Assembly (NCBI GenBank): GCA_025331125.1
Contig: JAOALB010000002.1
Span: 496,001 to 560,000, forward strand
Source: Mycogone perniciosa
Lineage: Eukaryota; Ascomycota; Sordariomycetes; Hypocreales; Hypocreaceae
Length of the DNA: 64,000 nucleotides
Direction: 5' to 3'
Shown here in pieces: positions 33,774-45,640 of the stretch. Under the pieces are notes generated by a model. The model had not been told where the DNA came from. It made no database searches and worked only from the letters and a program-made list of their open reading frames with translations. How positions within the stretch are numbered: position 1 is the stretch's first letter; every line of letters begins with the position of its first letter. The position numbers and the translations under genes were made by a program.

Positions 33774-36700
33774 ATGCCGCACTCAGACCCTGATGGACCA
33801 TTGGCAAAGCGCCAGAGGGTCACTGTTTTGAGCGAGACATCAAAAACCACGACCAATTCCTCGCGGATCTTCGCGCCGTTCCGAGTTCGTCCTCCCTCTG
33901 TCGCAATGGTCCCCTCTTAGTCACTTAATTGCAACTTCGTTATATTGTTTATCGTACGGCTAACCACTATCATAGACCGTCGGCCTTGTCTCTCCATCAA
34001 ACATTCCTTTCACGTCGATTCCTCTGGGCAAGACATCTTTCCAAATCACAACCTCAGTCGGCAGATCTCTGCAAACCTACGACTTGCGTCGTGGTCTCAA
34101 TTTGGCCTTCGTCACTCGCCCACAGACTCCCGTAGACATAACGGCTACCTTCGCCTGGAGAGAGAAGGTTTTTGCGGCATGGGGTGGTTCTCAGGATGGC
34201 GAATCGCAGGGTATCTGGGTGTTCCAGCGAGGCAAAAAGGTTGATGAAATGCAACTTCCAGACGACATTACCGAGCCTATTCAACAGATTCTCATCTTTG
34301 GAACCTGGATTGTCGCTTGCGCCACAACAAGGATCGAAGTTTTCAAAACCGCAACGCTCGAGCACTATACCACCATCCATACCATGACGGCCAGCAAGGG
34401 CGGCCACGAAATCACAGGCGGCATCACCAGCATGCCGACATTTTTGAACAAGATCTTTGTTGGCCGTAAAGATGGTTGGGTTGAGATTTGGAATGTCAGC
34501 ACGGGCAAGCTTATTTACACTATCCTGCCCCCTTCACCAGATTGCGGCTCTGTTACTTGTCTGGAACCAAGCCCTGCTCTCTCCCTGCTTGCCGTTGCAT
34601 ACTCGAACGGACCACTAATCGTTACTAATGTTCTCACCGACAAAACTGTTATTCAAGTCGAGGCTGGTAACCCAGAGGCCCCCGTTACGTCCATTTCTTT
34701 CAGAACAGATGGTATGGGTGCAGGTAATGACGGTAGGAAAGACGGTGTTATGGCAACCACTACCTCATCTACTGGCGATGTCACGTTCTGGGACCTGAAT
34801 AGCGGCGGACGTGTCATGGGAGTATTGCGCAGCGCTCACAATCCGCCATCGCATAACGGCCAGGCGGTTCGGGGAGGTGTGAGCAAGGTCGAGTTTCTAG
34901 TTGGTCAACCAGTCATTGTGACAAGCGGCCGAGACAACTCGTTAAAGTCGTGGATATTTGACGAGACTCCATTCTCCCCTATTCCTAGGATCCTTCACAC
35001 CCGAAGCGGACATGCAGGACCGGTTAACTGCCTGCATTTCTTGCCTTCCGATTTCGATGGCTCAGAAGCTGGAAATAAATGGCTTCTTAGTGGCGGCCAG
35101 GACAGAAGTCTCTGGGGATGGAGTCTACGGCGCGATGGCCAGAGCACGGAATTAAGTCAGGGAAATATTCGCAAAAAGGCAAAGAAGGTGGGCATATTGG
35201 CTGTCAATGCCTTAGCACACGGGCCAACTACAACTTTGGAAGATCTCAAGGCACCAGAAATCACATGCATCGCCATGTCGCTAAACCGTGACGGAGGTAT
35301 GGGAGCCTTGCCTGGCAAGCAAGCGATTTGGCAGAAAGGACAGAACCGGAAAAAGAACATGGACGCAGAAGTTAGTGGTATGACGGGCTGGGAAAGTGTT
35401 GTCACGGCTCACAAGGGAGATGCCCACGCTCGAACCTGGTTCTGGGGACGGAAACGAGCTGGTCGCTGGGCATTGCCAACTGGCGATGGCGCAAATGTTT
35501 CCACTGTTGCCATCAGCCCCTGTGGGACGTTCGCCATTGTTGGCTCGGTAGCAGGAGGCATTGATATGTACAATCTCCAGTCTGGTGTTCATCGGCAATG
35601 TTTCCCGTCCAAGTTAACACCATCGCAAGCACGCCAGTTGAAGATGCAACAACTTAGACAGGCAGATGATGTTGTCCAACTGCAAACAGAGGGCGGCCGG
35701 AAATATCCGGCCGGAGTTGGCAAGCATACTAAGGCCATCACTGGCTTGATCGTTGATTCTTTGAACAAGATGGTGATATCTTGTTCTCTGGATGGAAAGA
35801 TCAAGTTCTGGGACTTCCTAACTGGAAGCCTCTTGGAGCAACTCGACTGGGCGCCCATGACGTTCCCGACTGGGTGCAGATACCACCCAGCCAACAACTT
35901 GCTAGCCTTCTCATGCGACGACATGTCGATACGGGTTGTCGATATAGAGACGAAGAAGACTATTCGAGAGTTCTGGGGCCCAAGGGACGTTATTGATGAC
36001 TTTTGCTTCTCAAACGATGGCCGGTGGGTCATTGCAGCTTCCCGAGATGCCGTAATCAGAGTTTGGGATCTGCCAACGAGTCATCTTATTGATGCCATTC
36101 GGTTGGAAAAGCCATGCAATGCTGTTGCAATGTCACCCACGGGCGAGTATCTCGCTGCCGCTATCCGAGATGATCCAGGCGTTACGCTCTGGAGTAATAA
36201 GACTCTATACAAGCATGTACCGACCCGACAAATCTCTGAGAAGGAGATTGGCCTGGTCGCTGCACCGACAGTCTCTGGAGAAGGCAATCAAGGCTTGTTG
36301 GAGGCTGCCTTCGAGGACGATGAGGCAGATGCCGAGATTGGAGTTGTTGCACCTACAGTAGACCAGCTAAGTGCAGATTTGATGACGTTGAGTTTGGTCC
36401 CCAAGAGCCGGTGGCAGACGCTGCTCCACCTGGACTTGATCAAGGAGCGCAACAAGCCAAAGGAGGCGCCCAAGCTTCCTGAGAAGGCGCCTTTCTTTTT
36501 GCCATCTACCACCAATGCCCAGCTTCCGGGACAAAAGAACGATACCGAAGCGTCAGAGATAGACGGAAAGTCACGCATCACCAAACTTGATAGGGCCCGT
36601 CTTGAAGAGGCCTTCACCTCAAAGCTTCGTGCTGGTGCGGCCAATAACAACTGTAAGCAGCCCTTCGCTATAGCTCCTCCTAACAAGCCAATAATGAGTG

Positions 36701-37055
36701 CTAACATTTGGTAGACGAGGATTTTATCGAACACCTCAAGTCGTTGTCACCTTCAAGCGCTGACTTGGAGCTTCGATCACTGTCTGCTGGCAGTGGAGAT
36801 AGCGATTCTAACGAACTCCTCCACTTCATCCGAGCCCTTACTGCACGAGTACAGGCCCGCAGAGACTACGAGCTGGCCCAAGCATGGATGACGGTATTCC
36901 TCCGACTGCACTTCGATATCGTGATGGAGAATAAGACACTACTCGCAGCTCTGGAGCAATGGAAGGTCCAGCAGGAGAAGGAATGTAATAGGTTGGACGA
37001 TTTGGTTGGATATTGTAGCGGTGTGGTGAGCTTCCTCAGGAACCCTCGTACATAG
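33774..37055 (+). CDS. utp21: U3 snoRNP protein Utp21 (WDR36-like)
   Basis: Exons 33774-33884, 33976-36652 and 36715-37055 give 1042 residues. The first exon (MPHSDPDGPLAKRQ ... RIFAPFR) joins TVGLVSPSNIPFTSIPLGKT, a conserved N-terminal block of Utp21, so the long frame's own Met at 34084 is internal. The body is made of WD40 repeats forming two propellers (many W-D/I-W and S-G-x-D signatures, such as GGQDRSLWGW and SRDAVIRVWDL). The C-terminus (about 770-1042) is the helical Utp21-specific domain. Utp21 belongs to the UTP-B subcomplex of the small-subunit processome and is needed for early 18S rRNA processing in the nucleolus. The length suits the fungal family (yeast about 940 residues). 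Confidence 0.95.
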
Positions 37056-38271
37056 TGGATTGCGGATGCATGGATAAGGAGAATACAATGAGATTTGGCG
37101 TACAATTTTGGAATGGAGCTGTCGTGACCCGCAACTTGCTTTCTACTTCCAAGACGGATGAATAAATAGGGCCCTTAAATGCGATTGCAATATATCAACG
37201 CCACGATAAACGAGCACTCTACATACACCGCAGCAATCCAACCTAGCATAGAAACGGGGACCGAGTTTTGAACATGTGGCCATTCATCACAACCGCCTTA
37301 ATCGCTCGTCTTCTTCATGGCCTCCGCAAGCAGAGACATCATAATGAAAACACAAAATGGGTGAAAATCAAAAATTACGCCCCCCATGGCCCCGAAGGAC
37401 AATGGAGCAAGGAACGACTCCGCGCTGTGCAATGCAGGCCTTCCACGCTGAATCCCCAATTTATTGAGCTTGGGAAAACGGAACAAGGTAAGTATGAAGA
37501 AGAAAAGAAGAAGAAATCCGAAAGAGAGGCGGAGCGAAGGCGAACTTTTATACACAATAGTGGTGGTCTGTGCGTTGCTGAGTGATTGGAAATTCTGCCA
37601 GGTGGTGAGTGTACGGCTGGATGAATGCCGGGACAATGGCAGAAATTCGGAAGATGTCTCATGAGGAACCCACTGTGGATGTTGGCCCTCTTCCTTTTTG
37701 CAGCATTGGTATTATGTATCTGATCGTGCACACTGCATAGTGTCTCAATGCCTACCTATCTTTGTTTGGAATTTATACTACTAATAACTATGATTACTAG
37801 TACCAGCTATTTCAGAGCATTCATGGCTGCATTGGCTTCGCTTTATGATTCTAAGATGGTCCTGGATACTACCAAGACCTGGCCAGGGTAGGCTTTCTAT
37901 GTACTCCGTACAAAAAGAAGACCCAAGAACCTGCCATGAGAATACTAAACCAAACTCTAGAATGCCATCATGAGGTCTAGCAAGTATTCAATCAAGCATA
38001 GTATTATCAATACTACTATTCTTCCTAACCTAGATCTAATGTGCACAAAGTGCTGTTGCTCTGATTCAATAAGACTACTCCGTACTTCGCACCAATGGTT
38101 GCTTCAGCATGCATGCCTTACCTGCAGTAAGCTTTGCTGGGCCGACGCCACTAAGCTTCTGAGTTAGTGCATCTTCCATCTGCGGCTCAGCGGGGCATAT
38201 GTTTTTTCTGCTGTGTAAAATTTCCCCGGAAGACTGTCAAACACACAATCACAACAAGCACAGTCGCGAGA
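37056..38271. other. Intergenic region utp21 to trm4
   Basis: About 1.2 kb without a supported gene. A purine-rich stretch (37494-37540) gives low-complexity frames on both strands. Two dispersed words occur near 37902 and 38089. The last 100 bases before 38272 should be the trm4 leader. Confidence 0.5.
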
Positions 38272-40913
38272 ATGGGCAAGAAGGGCTTTAGGGTAAGTCG
38301 CGCGCGTCCTTTGCTTTTCAATTAGTCGCGAAATTGACATTATTTCTCTCTCAAGGGTAAGAATCGAAGAGGCGGCGGCGGCGGCCGTGGTGGAGGAGCT
38401 GGTGGGGGAAACAACTGGAGGAACTATCCAGCGCTCGTGAAGGAGAACGCAAAGCTCCAAGAGTATTACGATTCCCTCTTGCAGCTGCCGGACGAGGAGA
38501 AGGAGCAGTTCTGGGAGGCATTGAGGCGCGAGCTGCCCAATAGCTTCCGGTTTTGCGGTTCAAAAGGGTATGTATGACCAGCATCGATGCGATTGCGCCA
38601 TCTTTCGTTGCCTTCTTCGCTTGTGTTTCTTGCTAACGTTGGCGCAGACATGCGCTCTCCGTCGAGAGACTCCTACGGTCCAGATATATTCCCGAGATTG
38701 TCAAGATTGAGCACCAGGATGGCCGACCCGTTGATCCCCCGCAGCCAGTGTCCTGGTATCCCGACGAGCTCGCCTGGTGGATGACTACGCCGAAGAACGT
38801 GGTGCGCAAGTTCCCCCCGTTTGCCGCTTTCCAGAAATTTCTTGTCTCGGAGACCAGCGTTGGAAACATCAGCAGACAGGAGGTGGTCAGTATGATCCCC
38901 CCGCTGCTCATGGACCTTCGACCGGGCATGACGGTCCTGGACATGTGCGCTGCGCCAGGAAGCAAGTCTGCCCAGTTGCTCGAGATGATCCACGTGGGCG
39001 AGGAGTCCCGTGTGAGGAAGGTTCTGCACTCATTCGCTAAGGAGGATGGCCTGGATTTGGGCGAGGAAACCAAGGACGAAGCCGAAGCAGACTTGGAGGC
39101 AGACCCCTCTGATGCTGGTCGTGCTACTGGTCTGCTTATTGCCAACGATGCCGACTACAAGCGTGGCCACCTCTTAGTCCATCAGCTTAAGCGATTGTCG
39201 TCCCCCAATCTTCTCGTCACGAACCATGATGCCACCCAATTCCCGTCCATCAGGCTCCCCTCAACCGACCCTGACTCAAGCAAGCCTGTGTATCTGAAAT
39301 TTGACAGAATTCTCGCCGATGTTCCTTGCTCCGGTGACGGAACGGCGCGAAAGAATGCAAACCTTTGGAAGGACTGGAACGCCGGAAATGCCCTGGGATT
39401 GCACGTCACCCAGATCCGCATCCTGGTGCGGGCCCTGCAGCTCCTCAAGGTTGGCGGCCGCGTCGTTTATTCGACCTGCAGCATGAACCCGGTCGAGAAC
39501 GAGTCCGTGGTTGCTGCGGCTATCGAGAGATGCGGTGGTTTGGACAACGTCGAGATTGTCGACTGCAGCGACCAGCTCACTGGTTTAATCCGAAGACCGG
39601 GCCTGAAGTCGTGGAAAATCATGGATAAGACGTCGCGAATTTGGAACACCTGGGAGGAGGTCGAAAAGTTTACCAAGGAGGAAAATGACGGTGTGACACC
39701 TGGACGTCTTGTGCCGACCATGTTCTCCACGCCTGAGGGCTCAGATCTGCCTTTGGAACGCTGCATGAGGGTCTACCCCCATTTGCAGGATACCGGCGGC
39801 TTTTTCATTACCGTCTTGGAGAAGAAGGCTGAGTTCAAGGCGAAGAATGAGAACGTGCCCAAGCAGGCAGCCGCCCAGCCCAACGACACATCTGATACAC
39901 CCGTCACTGATGAGCCAAGACAGGAAGATGCCCCAGAAAAGGCCCCAGAAACGGCCCCGGAAGCGGAAGTAAAGCAAGAGGATACGCCAATGGATGATGC
40001 GGCAAGCAATGGCAGCAAGCGGCCCTTGGAGGCGGATGAGACTGAGGAGCAACCAGCCAAGAAAGTCAGGGCGGATGGCGAAGGCTCTGATGCCGCTACA
40101 CCTGCTACTGCTACACCTGCTGCTGCACCGGCTGCTGCCCCCCAGAACGGACCGTCGAGCAAGCCACGCAGGAACGGGCCGACTGAGGAGCCATTCAAGT
40201 ATCTTGACCCGTCTCACCCCATTATCCAGAACATCAAGGAGTTCTACAAACTCTCAACTCGCTTCCCCGATAACCGATACATGGTTAGAAACGAGATGGG
40301 CGAGCCAGCCAAGGCTATTTACTATACCACTGCGTTGACGCGAGACATCCTCACCGAGAACGAGGGTAGGGGTCTCCGATTCATCCACGGCGGTGTTCGT
40401 ATGTTCATGAAGCAAGACGCCCCTTCAGCCGAAGTCTGCCGATGGCGCATCCAGTCTGAAGGCATGCCTATTCTCCAGGGCTACGTCGGTGAGCCACGCG
40501 TTATCCACCTGCGCAAGAAGGAGACTCTGCGTAAGCTTCTGATTGAAATGTTCCCCAAGATCACCAACGGTGAGTGGAAGAACTTTGACGAGATTGGTGA
40601 GCGCGTCAGGGACATTGGCATGGGATGCTGTGTCTTGCGCATCGAGCCGGACGGCTCAGACCCTGAGTTTGGCGAGAGGATGGCGTTGCCGCTGTGGAAA
40701 AGCATTCACTCGCTCAATCTGATGCTTCCCAAGGAAGATCGCTCGGCTATGTTGTTGCGTATCTTTAATGATACGTCGCCATTGATTAACATCAGTCTGC
40801 AGAAGCAGAAGGATAATGGACAGCAGACCAAGTCTGAGGAGGCGGGCGAGGAAGAGGATGCTGCCGAGGAGATTGACGTGGAGGATATTCCGACCCCTGA
40901 AGGGTCTCCATGA
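38272..40913 (+). CDS. trm4: tRNA (cytosine-5) methyltransferase Trm4/Ncl1 (NSUN2)
   Basis: Exons 38272-38292, 38356-38567 and 38648-40913 give 832 residues. The 7-residue first exon (MGKKGFR) leads to a Gly/Arg-rich stretch (GKNRRGGGGGRGGG) that may bind RNA. The Rossmann methyltransferase core has the SAM motif DMCAAPGSKSAQ (about 176-187), DVPCSGDG with Cys305 (motif IV) and YSTCSMNPVE with Cys355 (motif VI); the 50-residue gap between these two Cys fits the family. These Cys act in methyl transfer and product release. An acidic, Ala/Pro-rich linker (about 495-570) contains likely nuclear-type basic patches, followed by the C-terminal RNA-binding region. The enzyme methylates C5 of cytosines in several tRNAs. 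It converges on mtg2, 189 bases away. Confidence 0.95.
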
Positions 40914-41102
40914 GGATAGAATAGGGAAATCACTGTAGTATTTGGGAAAAAGACCATGTGGGTTGCTTTTAGTATAGTAAAATGTTTCTTTGCTTATAGC
41001 GTTGCAAGCTCCAACCAAGTGATCTTTACATGTTCTACTTGCTTATACAACTACTAAAGTATATGATACACGCCATCGCTGGCCTCTATATATGTGTGAA
41101 GT

Positions 41103-42857
41103 CTACTCATCCAGCAGTCCCACCGTCCAGTGGACTATGCGATCGACCCCCTGGCCATGGATAGCACTTACAGGAATAGCTGCGCACTTCTTTGTCCACG
41201 CACCCTCCACACCACCTGGGTGCGCTTCCTGCCCCTCGGTGACGGAGTCAAGATATGCCTTCAGTTCGCGGAAGTTCTCCTGCGTTTCCGGCAAATCAGC
41301 CTTGGTTGCCACGACGAACCATGGCTTGCCAGCGATGTGTAACGTCGGGGTCAGGGTCTGAATCTCCTGCACAAAAGGAGATGCACCATAAGGAGCGCCC
41401 ATGAGATTTACAGTCCCGCGTGTAGCCTCAGATGTTAGGTCCCAGTCGACGCGGGACTCAATTTCGCGGGAGCGCTCCTCCTCCTCGCGCATCTCGGCGT
41501 AGAGACTGACTTCGCGCCAGAGAGCTTGAAGAGCCTTGACGGCATTACCGGCGGCAAGGTCGATGACGAAGGCGAGCACACCTGCCCGCTCGACGTGGCG
41601 CAAGAAAGCGATTCCCAGACCGCGATCGAGATGCGCCCCCTCGATGAGGCCGGGAATATCAGCGACGGTGAATCGCGTCCTGGGTTCGGCGTCGGCGTCG
41701 CCTTCTTCAACAGGACCGAGCAGAGCCGAGTATCGGCGTTGGGCCTTGACGGTGGGTCGGCCAGAGTACTTGTCGAGAACGATGGTCCCGATGTTGGGTT
41801 GCAAGGTGGTGAAGGCCCAGTTGCCCACTCGGGTGCGGCTGTTCGTGAGTGCTCTCAGGAGAGTGCTCTTACCGGCATTCGGAAGACCAACGAGGCCAAC
41901 ATCTGCAAGAAGCTTCAGCTCGAGCGAAATCTTCATGGTCACAGATTCCTCGCCCTTAGTGGCAAAGACGGGTTTGGGGTGGTCCCTCGAGGTGAAATGC
42001 GGGTTTCCCAAGCCACCAATTCCACCAGCGGCAAGCAAGATGGGCGTTGGCGTAGGCCGCGACAAATCAAGATAGACTGGCGCAGGGGGCTGTTGGAAAA
42101 GTCGAGTGCGTTTAGGGAGCTTGGGGAATTCCGCAGACCTCATTTCGGACTTGGACATTCCAGGATAAAGCAACCATTTGGGGCGCTGGGGATCGTCTGC
42201 GTCGGGATCGTAGTCATCTTCCGGATTCATCGCCCAAGGAGTGTCCTCATTGAGGCTGTCCTTTGATTTCTCTAGCAGCGCTTGCTGCTCGCGCTTCCGC
42301 TGTTTCTGCATAGCCTGCCATGCTTTAATTGCCACGGCCTCTTCAGCAGCAGGGTCTTGACGCTCCAATTCCTTGACTATGGTGCCGACAGGGACTGTGA
42401 TGATAACGTCTTCACCCCTCATGCCGCCTTGTGCGCTTCCCTGTCCATGTCTCCCGCGTCCTGCACGGACGAAGCGCCGGCGGGCAAGTTTATGCAATGA
42501 AGTCTCGCCATGAGCTGCCTGGATATAGACGTTACCCCCGTGGCCACCGTCTCCGCCGTTGGGAGGGCCATCGGGAAGAAATGCTTCTCTTTGAAATGCG
42601 ACGCAGCCATTGCCACCACGGCCGGCATAAAGTGTCAGATCGGCCTTGTCTGCGAAGTTGGGCGCGGAGTAGTCATCAGGGGCAGGATTAAGGCGAGACT
42701 GAGGGATGGAGGTAGAGGAAGATGTCGAAGTCGAGGATGGTCGAGCATGGCGAGAGAGTATGAAGTGGGGGTTAGAGCATCGTGGGCGGAAGAGGGATGG
42801 ATATAAAAACGGCGTCAGTGTCGTTGAGGAGGAGAGACAGGGGCATCTGGGTGCCAT
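41103..42857 (-). CDS. mtg2: Mitochondrial Obg-family GTPase Mtg2
   Basis: A single exon of 584 residues. The first 55 residues are Ser/Arg-rich without acids, a likely mitochondrial targeting sequence. The Obg fold starts at about residue 70 (ADLTLYAGRGGNGC, PNGGDGGHGGNVY), with its Gly-rich loops kept. It is split by a charged insert (about 165-255) before ending in PTPILLAAGGIGGLGN. The G domain has G1 GLPNAGKST (324-332), G3 DIPGLIEG (400-407) and G4 ATKAD (517-521). Mtg2 assembles the large subunit of the mitochondrial ribosome. The 90-residue insert in the Obg fold is absent from bacterial ObgE; I think it is common in filamentous fungi, but this is unverified. Confidence 0.95.
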   Translation of the reverse strand: MAPRCPCLSSSTTLTPFLYPSLFRPRCSNPHFILSRHARPSSTSTSSSTSIPQSRLNPAPDDYSAPNFADKADLTLYAGRGGNGCVAFQREAFLPDGPPNGGDGGHGGNVYIQAAHGETSLHKLARRRFVRAGRGRHGQGSAQGGMRGEDVIITVPVGTIVKELERQDPAAEEAVAIKAWQAMQKQRKREQQALLEKSKDSLNEDTPWAMNPEDDYDPDADDPQRPKWLLYPGMSKSEMRSAEFPKLPKRTRLFQQPPAPVYLDLSRPTPTPILLAAGGIGGLGNPHFTSRDHPKPVFATKGEESVTMKISLELKLLADVGLVGLPNAGKSTLLRALTNSRTRVGNWAFTTLQPNIGTIVLDKYSGRPTVKAQRRYSALLGPVEEGDADAEPRTRFTVADIPGLIEGAHLDRGLGIAFLRHVERAGVLAFVIDLAAGNAVKALQALWREVSLYAEMREEEERSREIESRVDWDLTSEATRGTVNLMGAPYGASPFVQEIQTLTPTLHIAGKPWFVVATKADLPETQENFRELKAYLDSVTEGQEAHPGGVEGAWTKKCAAIPVSAIHGQGVDRIVHWTVGLLDE

Positions 42858-43685
42858 GGCTGTAACAGTGGTAGCAGCAGTGGTAGCATCAGCGCATCAG
42901 CTTGAGCTCTACGACTGCTGTTCCATTCTCGTGAGGCACCTCCAAAATCCCCCGCGGTGTCATGATAATCTGGATTTGCTGCGAAGTTCTCTCCCACAAT
43001 CGGCATTCTTATCGATAAGATAGGATCAAAACTCTCCGCATTCCGTGCGCACTGAACCCAAAAAACGGCTTAGTGCCGGGACGCCAGAGCTGTAGTGGGG
43101 TTGATCGCTGATGATTGATCAGAGAGGGATCAGAGGCTCAATTTTCAAACATGGCGACCTCTGAGCTGGCAATTGGCTCATCTCCCCGCTTTCAACGCTC
43201 AAACCAACCCGAATCCCTGTGACCCGCATCTAGACAAAAGCACGCACGCCCGCTGCTGTGATTTGAGTGCCAGCCAACGACTTCGGCGACGCTATCCGGC
43301 CTGATAGTCACTATCACGGCCATTCCCTGGGGGGGTCAATTGGCTGGCATCGACGGAGGACAACCCCCAAAGCCCGAGCAGCCGCATCATCGGGACCCTC
43401 ATCAAGCATCTCCCTTGTCTCTTCTCGCAGCCTTGTCTGCTTGAGCTGTCCCTCCCGCCACCTGCGGGCCTCGTCCATGCATATGCCACGTCCCAGCTCC
43501 CCTTGTGATTCGATAGTGCATTATCAAGCCCGCTTCTGATACTAAAATGCGGTGAATTCTGCTCCGGCACGGAGGATCGATCCCACTCGCGTTGACCAGC
43601 AGAGCTCTCCCTTTAGCTCTCTACCGTTGCTCTCTCCCCCGACGACTATTATTGCTCTCCCACCTGTTTGTCCGCCCGCTCGCCC

Positions 43686-43732
43686 GCAGCAGCACCAACA
43701 GCACCAGCAGCACCAGCAGCACCAGCACCAGT
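43686..43732. repeat. CAG/CAC compound trinucleotide repeat
   Basis: CAGCAGCAC/CAACAGCAC units in an uninterrupted 3-base register. It lies in the presumed leader of the gene at 44868, not in a coding exon I can support. Confidence 0.85.
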
Positions 43733-43812
43733 GGCAGAGAGAGATACTCCATACTCCAGGGTCGGCCTGCAAGCAGATATCACACACCTCGCTTCACGTC
43801 CGGCATTTTTAT

Positions 43813-43856
43813 TACCTACATACATACATACATACATACATACAAACAAACAAACA
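43813..43856. repeat. CATA and AAAC tetranucleotide repeats
   Basis: Seven CATA-type units followed directly by about three AAAC units. Confidence 0.85.
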
Positions 43857-44867
43857 CACGGAGCATCCTTGCGGGACTATTGCTGCTGCATAAACAACGT
43901 CCACCTCACCACCGGTCAGCACCAACCATCGTGTGCTCGATCCACCAGGTGTGACGACGGCATACATATACATACAGCATACAGCATCGACAGCGAACGA
44001 CAGCGGCGACAGCAATTGCCAGCAGTTGTCTTGGACTCTCTCGCCAATTCGCCTCCTCCACGTCCTCATCCCGTCACCCCACTGCCACCAACCAGCGCTA
44101 CATACCGTCATCCGATCGCTGACCAGCCGCTTGTTGGCTGCTGGCTAGCTCCCGATTCAGCTTCGTTCTCTCTTGGGCACCCTCCTCGGTTGGGCCAGTT
44201 CGTGTCCATTGGGCCAGCCTGCATACGCTTCTCAATCCCGCATTCGAGCCACGACAGTTGAGCGTCCACCCACCCAGACGCTCCTCATTCGACCTTGGTT
44301 CGCCGTAGCTGCTCTGGCTTCCCCACGCTTCGGCCCCAGACCTCAGATCTCGTCCTTCCTGGCCTCTTGACTTCGTCCCATCCTAGTCCGGCGCAGCCAA
44401 ACCTGCCGGTGCTTGCAGGATACATTCGACTCCCGGCGAAACAGCGTACGCCCGCTCCTCTAACACAGACGCACCATCCTGCTCTCCTCACTCGCGACCA
44501 TTCCTCTATTGCCTTTACCGCCTGGCCCGAGCCTTCTTAACCAGGTCAGTCTCTGTTCCTCCATCTCCTCCCCTCATACATACCCGACATACAACTGTCC
44601 ACGTCTCCCGTCTTCCCACTTCCCACTTCCATACCTCATGATGCCCGTTCGTGGGCTTGCCAAGCGGGTGTGGCCTCTTCTCCGCGGTTGATGAAGCCCA
44701 AATCCATATCACCACATATCTACCGTGCCTTCATCATCGTGCGCTTGAATGACTTCTCTCCATTGTGTAATACTAGCCCGTATTCTGTTCTCATCTTTTC
44801 CCTGAATCTCCGACGACATCTCGACGCCAGCCCTATTACCGCCTAACCCGGGATTACCTTTACTAAA

Positions 44868-45640
44868 ATGCACACCAGAGAACATAAGCCACGCAAGGCC
44901 ATCATCAGGATGGACCCGGACTGTGCTATTTGCCATGCTCCAGCGTCGATGGCCTGTGACTGTGAGGCCAAGGGCCTCGAGGTGGCCATCAAACATGCCG
45001 AGGAACGCATGATGCGATCCATATACAGTGACGTACGGTTAGTTTGCCGCTTCTTTGGACGCCTCGCCGATGGCCATATCACTAACACCAGGGCAGTTCA
45101 TGGGTAAGAGCGCATGCCCAGGACTATATCCTGGAATATTTCCGCCTTCTCGCCGAGCGCCGCAAGACTGCTCACTCGGCTCACTTGGATCATATCACCG
45201 CCCACGCTTTCTACCACTACAATGCGCCACCGCACCCAAACCAAATTGCCGAAGCTCAGGCAACCCTGAAGCGCGGTATCGACGAAGACTGGCAGGCTAG
45301 CGTACAGCGTTATCCTGAGGTTCTTGAATATTTCTACAGCCTGGTCGAGCTCACATTACCCGCGGATGATGAAGCTGCGGTCAAAGACCCTCCCCTGAGC
45401 GCCCTCAACAACCACCGAAAGCCTGGCCGTCGACCTGGTGCAATGAGCACAAGCGGCAGCGCGGCCCCCCCTCCCCCTCCCCCCCCAGCGGCAATAGCTC
45501 CTCCAGCTTCCTATCATGAACGGGAGGCCATCATGGAACGTCGCACGCCAGCACCACAACCACGAGAACGAAGATCATTCCGACCTCCACCCCCACAACC
45601 ATCCCACCACTCCCCAACATCCTATTACCCTCCTTTTTGA
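44868..45640 (+). CDS. Conserved fungal protein of unknown function
   Basis: Exons 44868-45037 and 45097-45640 give 237 residues; Met15 (44910) opens MDPDCAICHAPASMACDCEAKG and is a credible alternative start. The N-terminal block has C-x2-C...C-x-C (Cys19, 22, 30, 32 counted from the first Met), which could bind one zinc. A mainly helical region of about 120 residues (RSWVRAHAQDYILEYFRLL, LDHITAHAFYHYN, IDEDWQASVQRYPEVLEYFY) follows. The tail is disordered, with a run of eight prolines and many Pro/Arg/His. I recall similar proteins only as uncharacterised ones in filamentous ascomycetes and give no function. Unusually long C/T-rich upstream DNA suggests a regulated leader. Confidence 0.8.

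Larger units (their letters stand above)
42858..44867. other. Divergent region with long leader features
   Basis: Two kilobases between mtg2 and the next start codon. No supported gene. The right 1.3 kb is C/T-rich, has CAG/CAC and CATA repeats, and contains many short ATG-led frames, which fits a long 5' untranslated region for the gene at 44868. TGATTGATCA-type palindromic bases lie near 43110-43122. Confidence 0.45.

Noticed and set aside
34084..36714. Starting Utp21 at the Met at 34084
   Set aside because: The spliced upstream exons supply conserved residues (RIFAPFR, LVSPSNIPFTS) that the family has before LRRGLNL.
41526..42266. 246-codon plus-strand frame inside mtg2
   Set aside because: Antisense to the Obg/G domain, whose GTPase motifs are intact on the minus strand.
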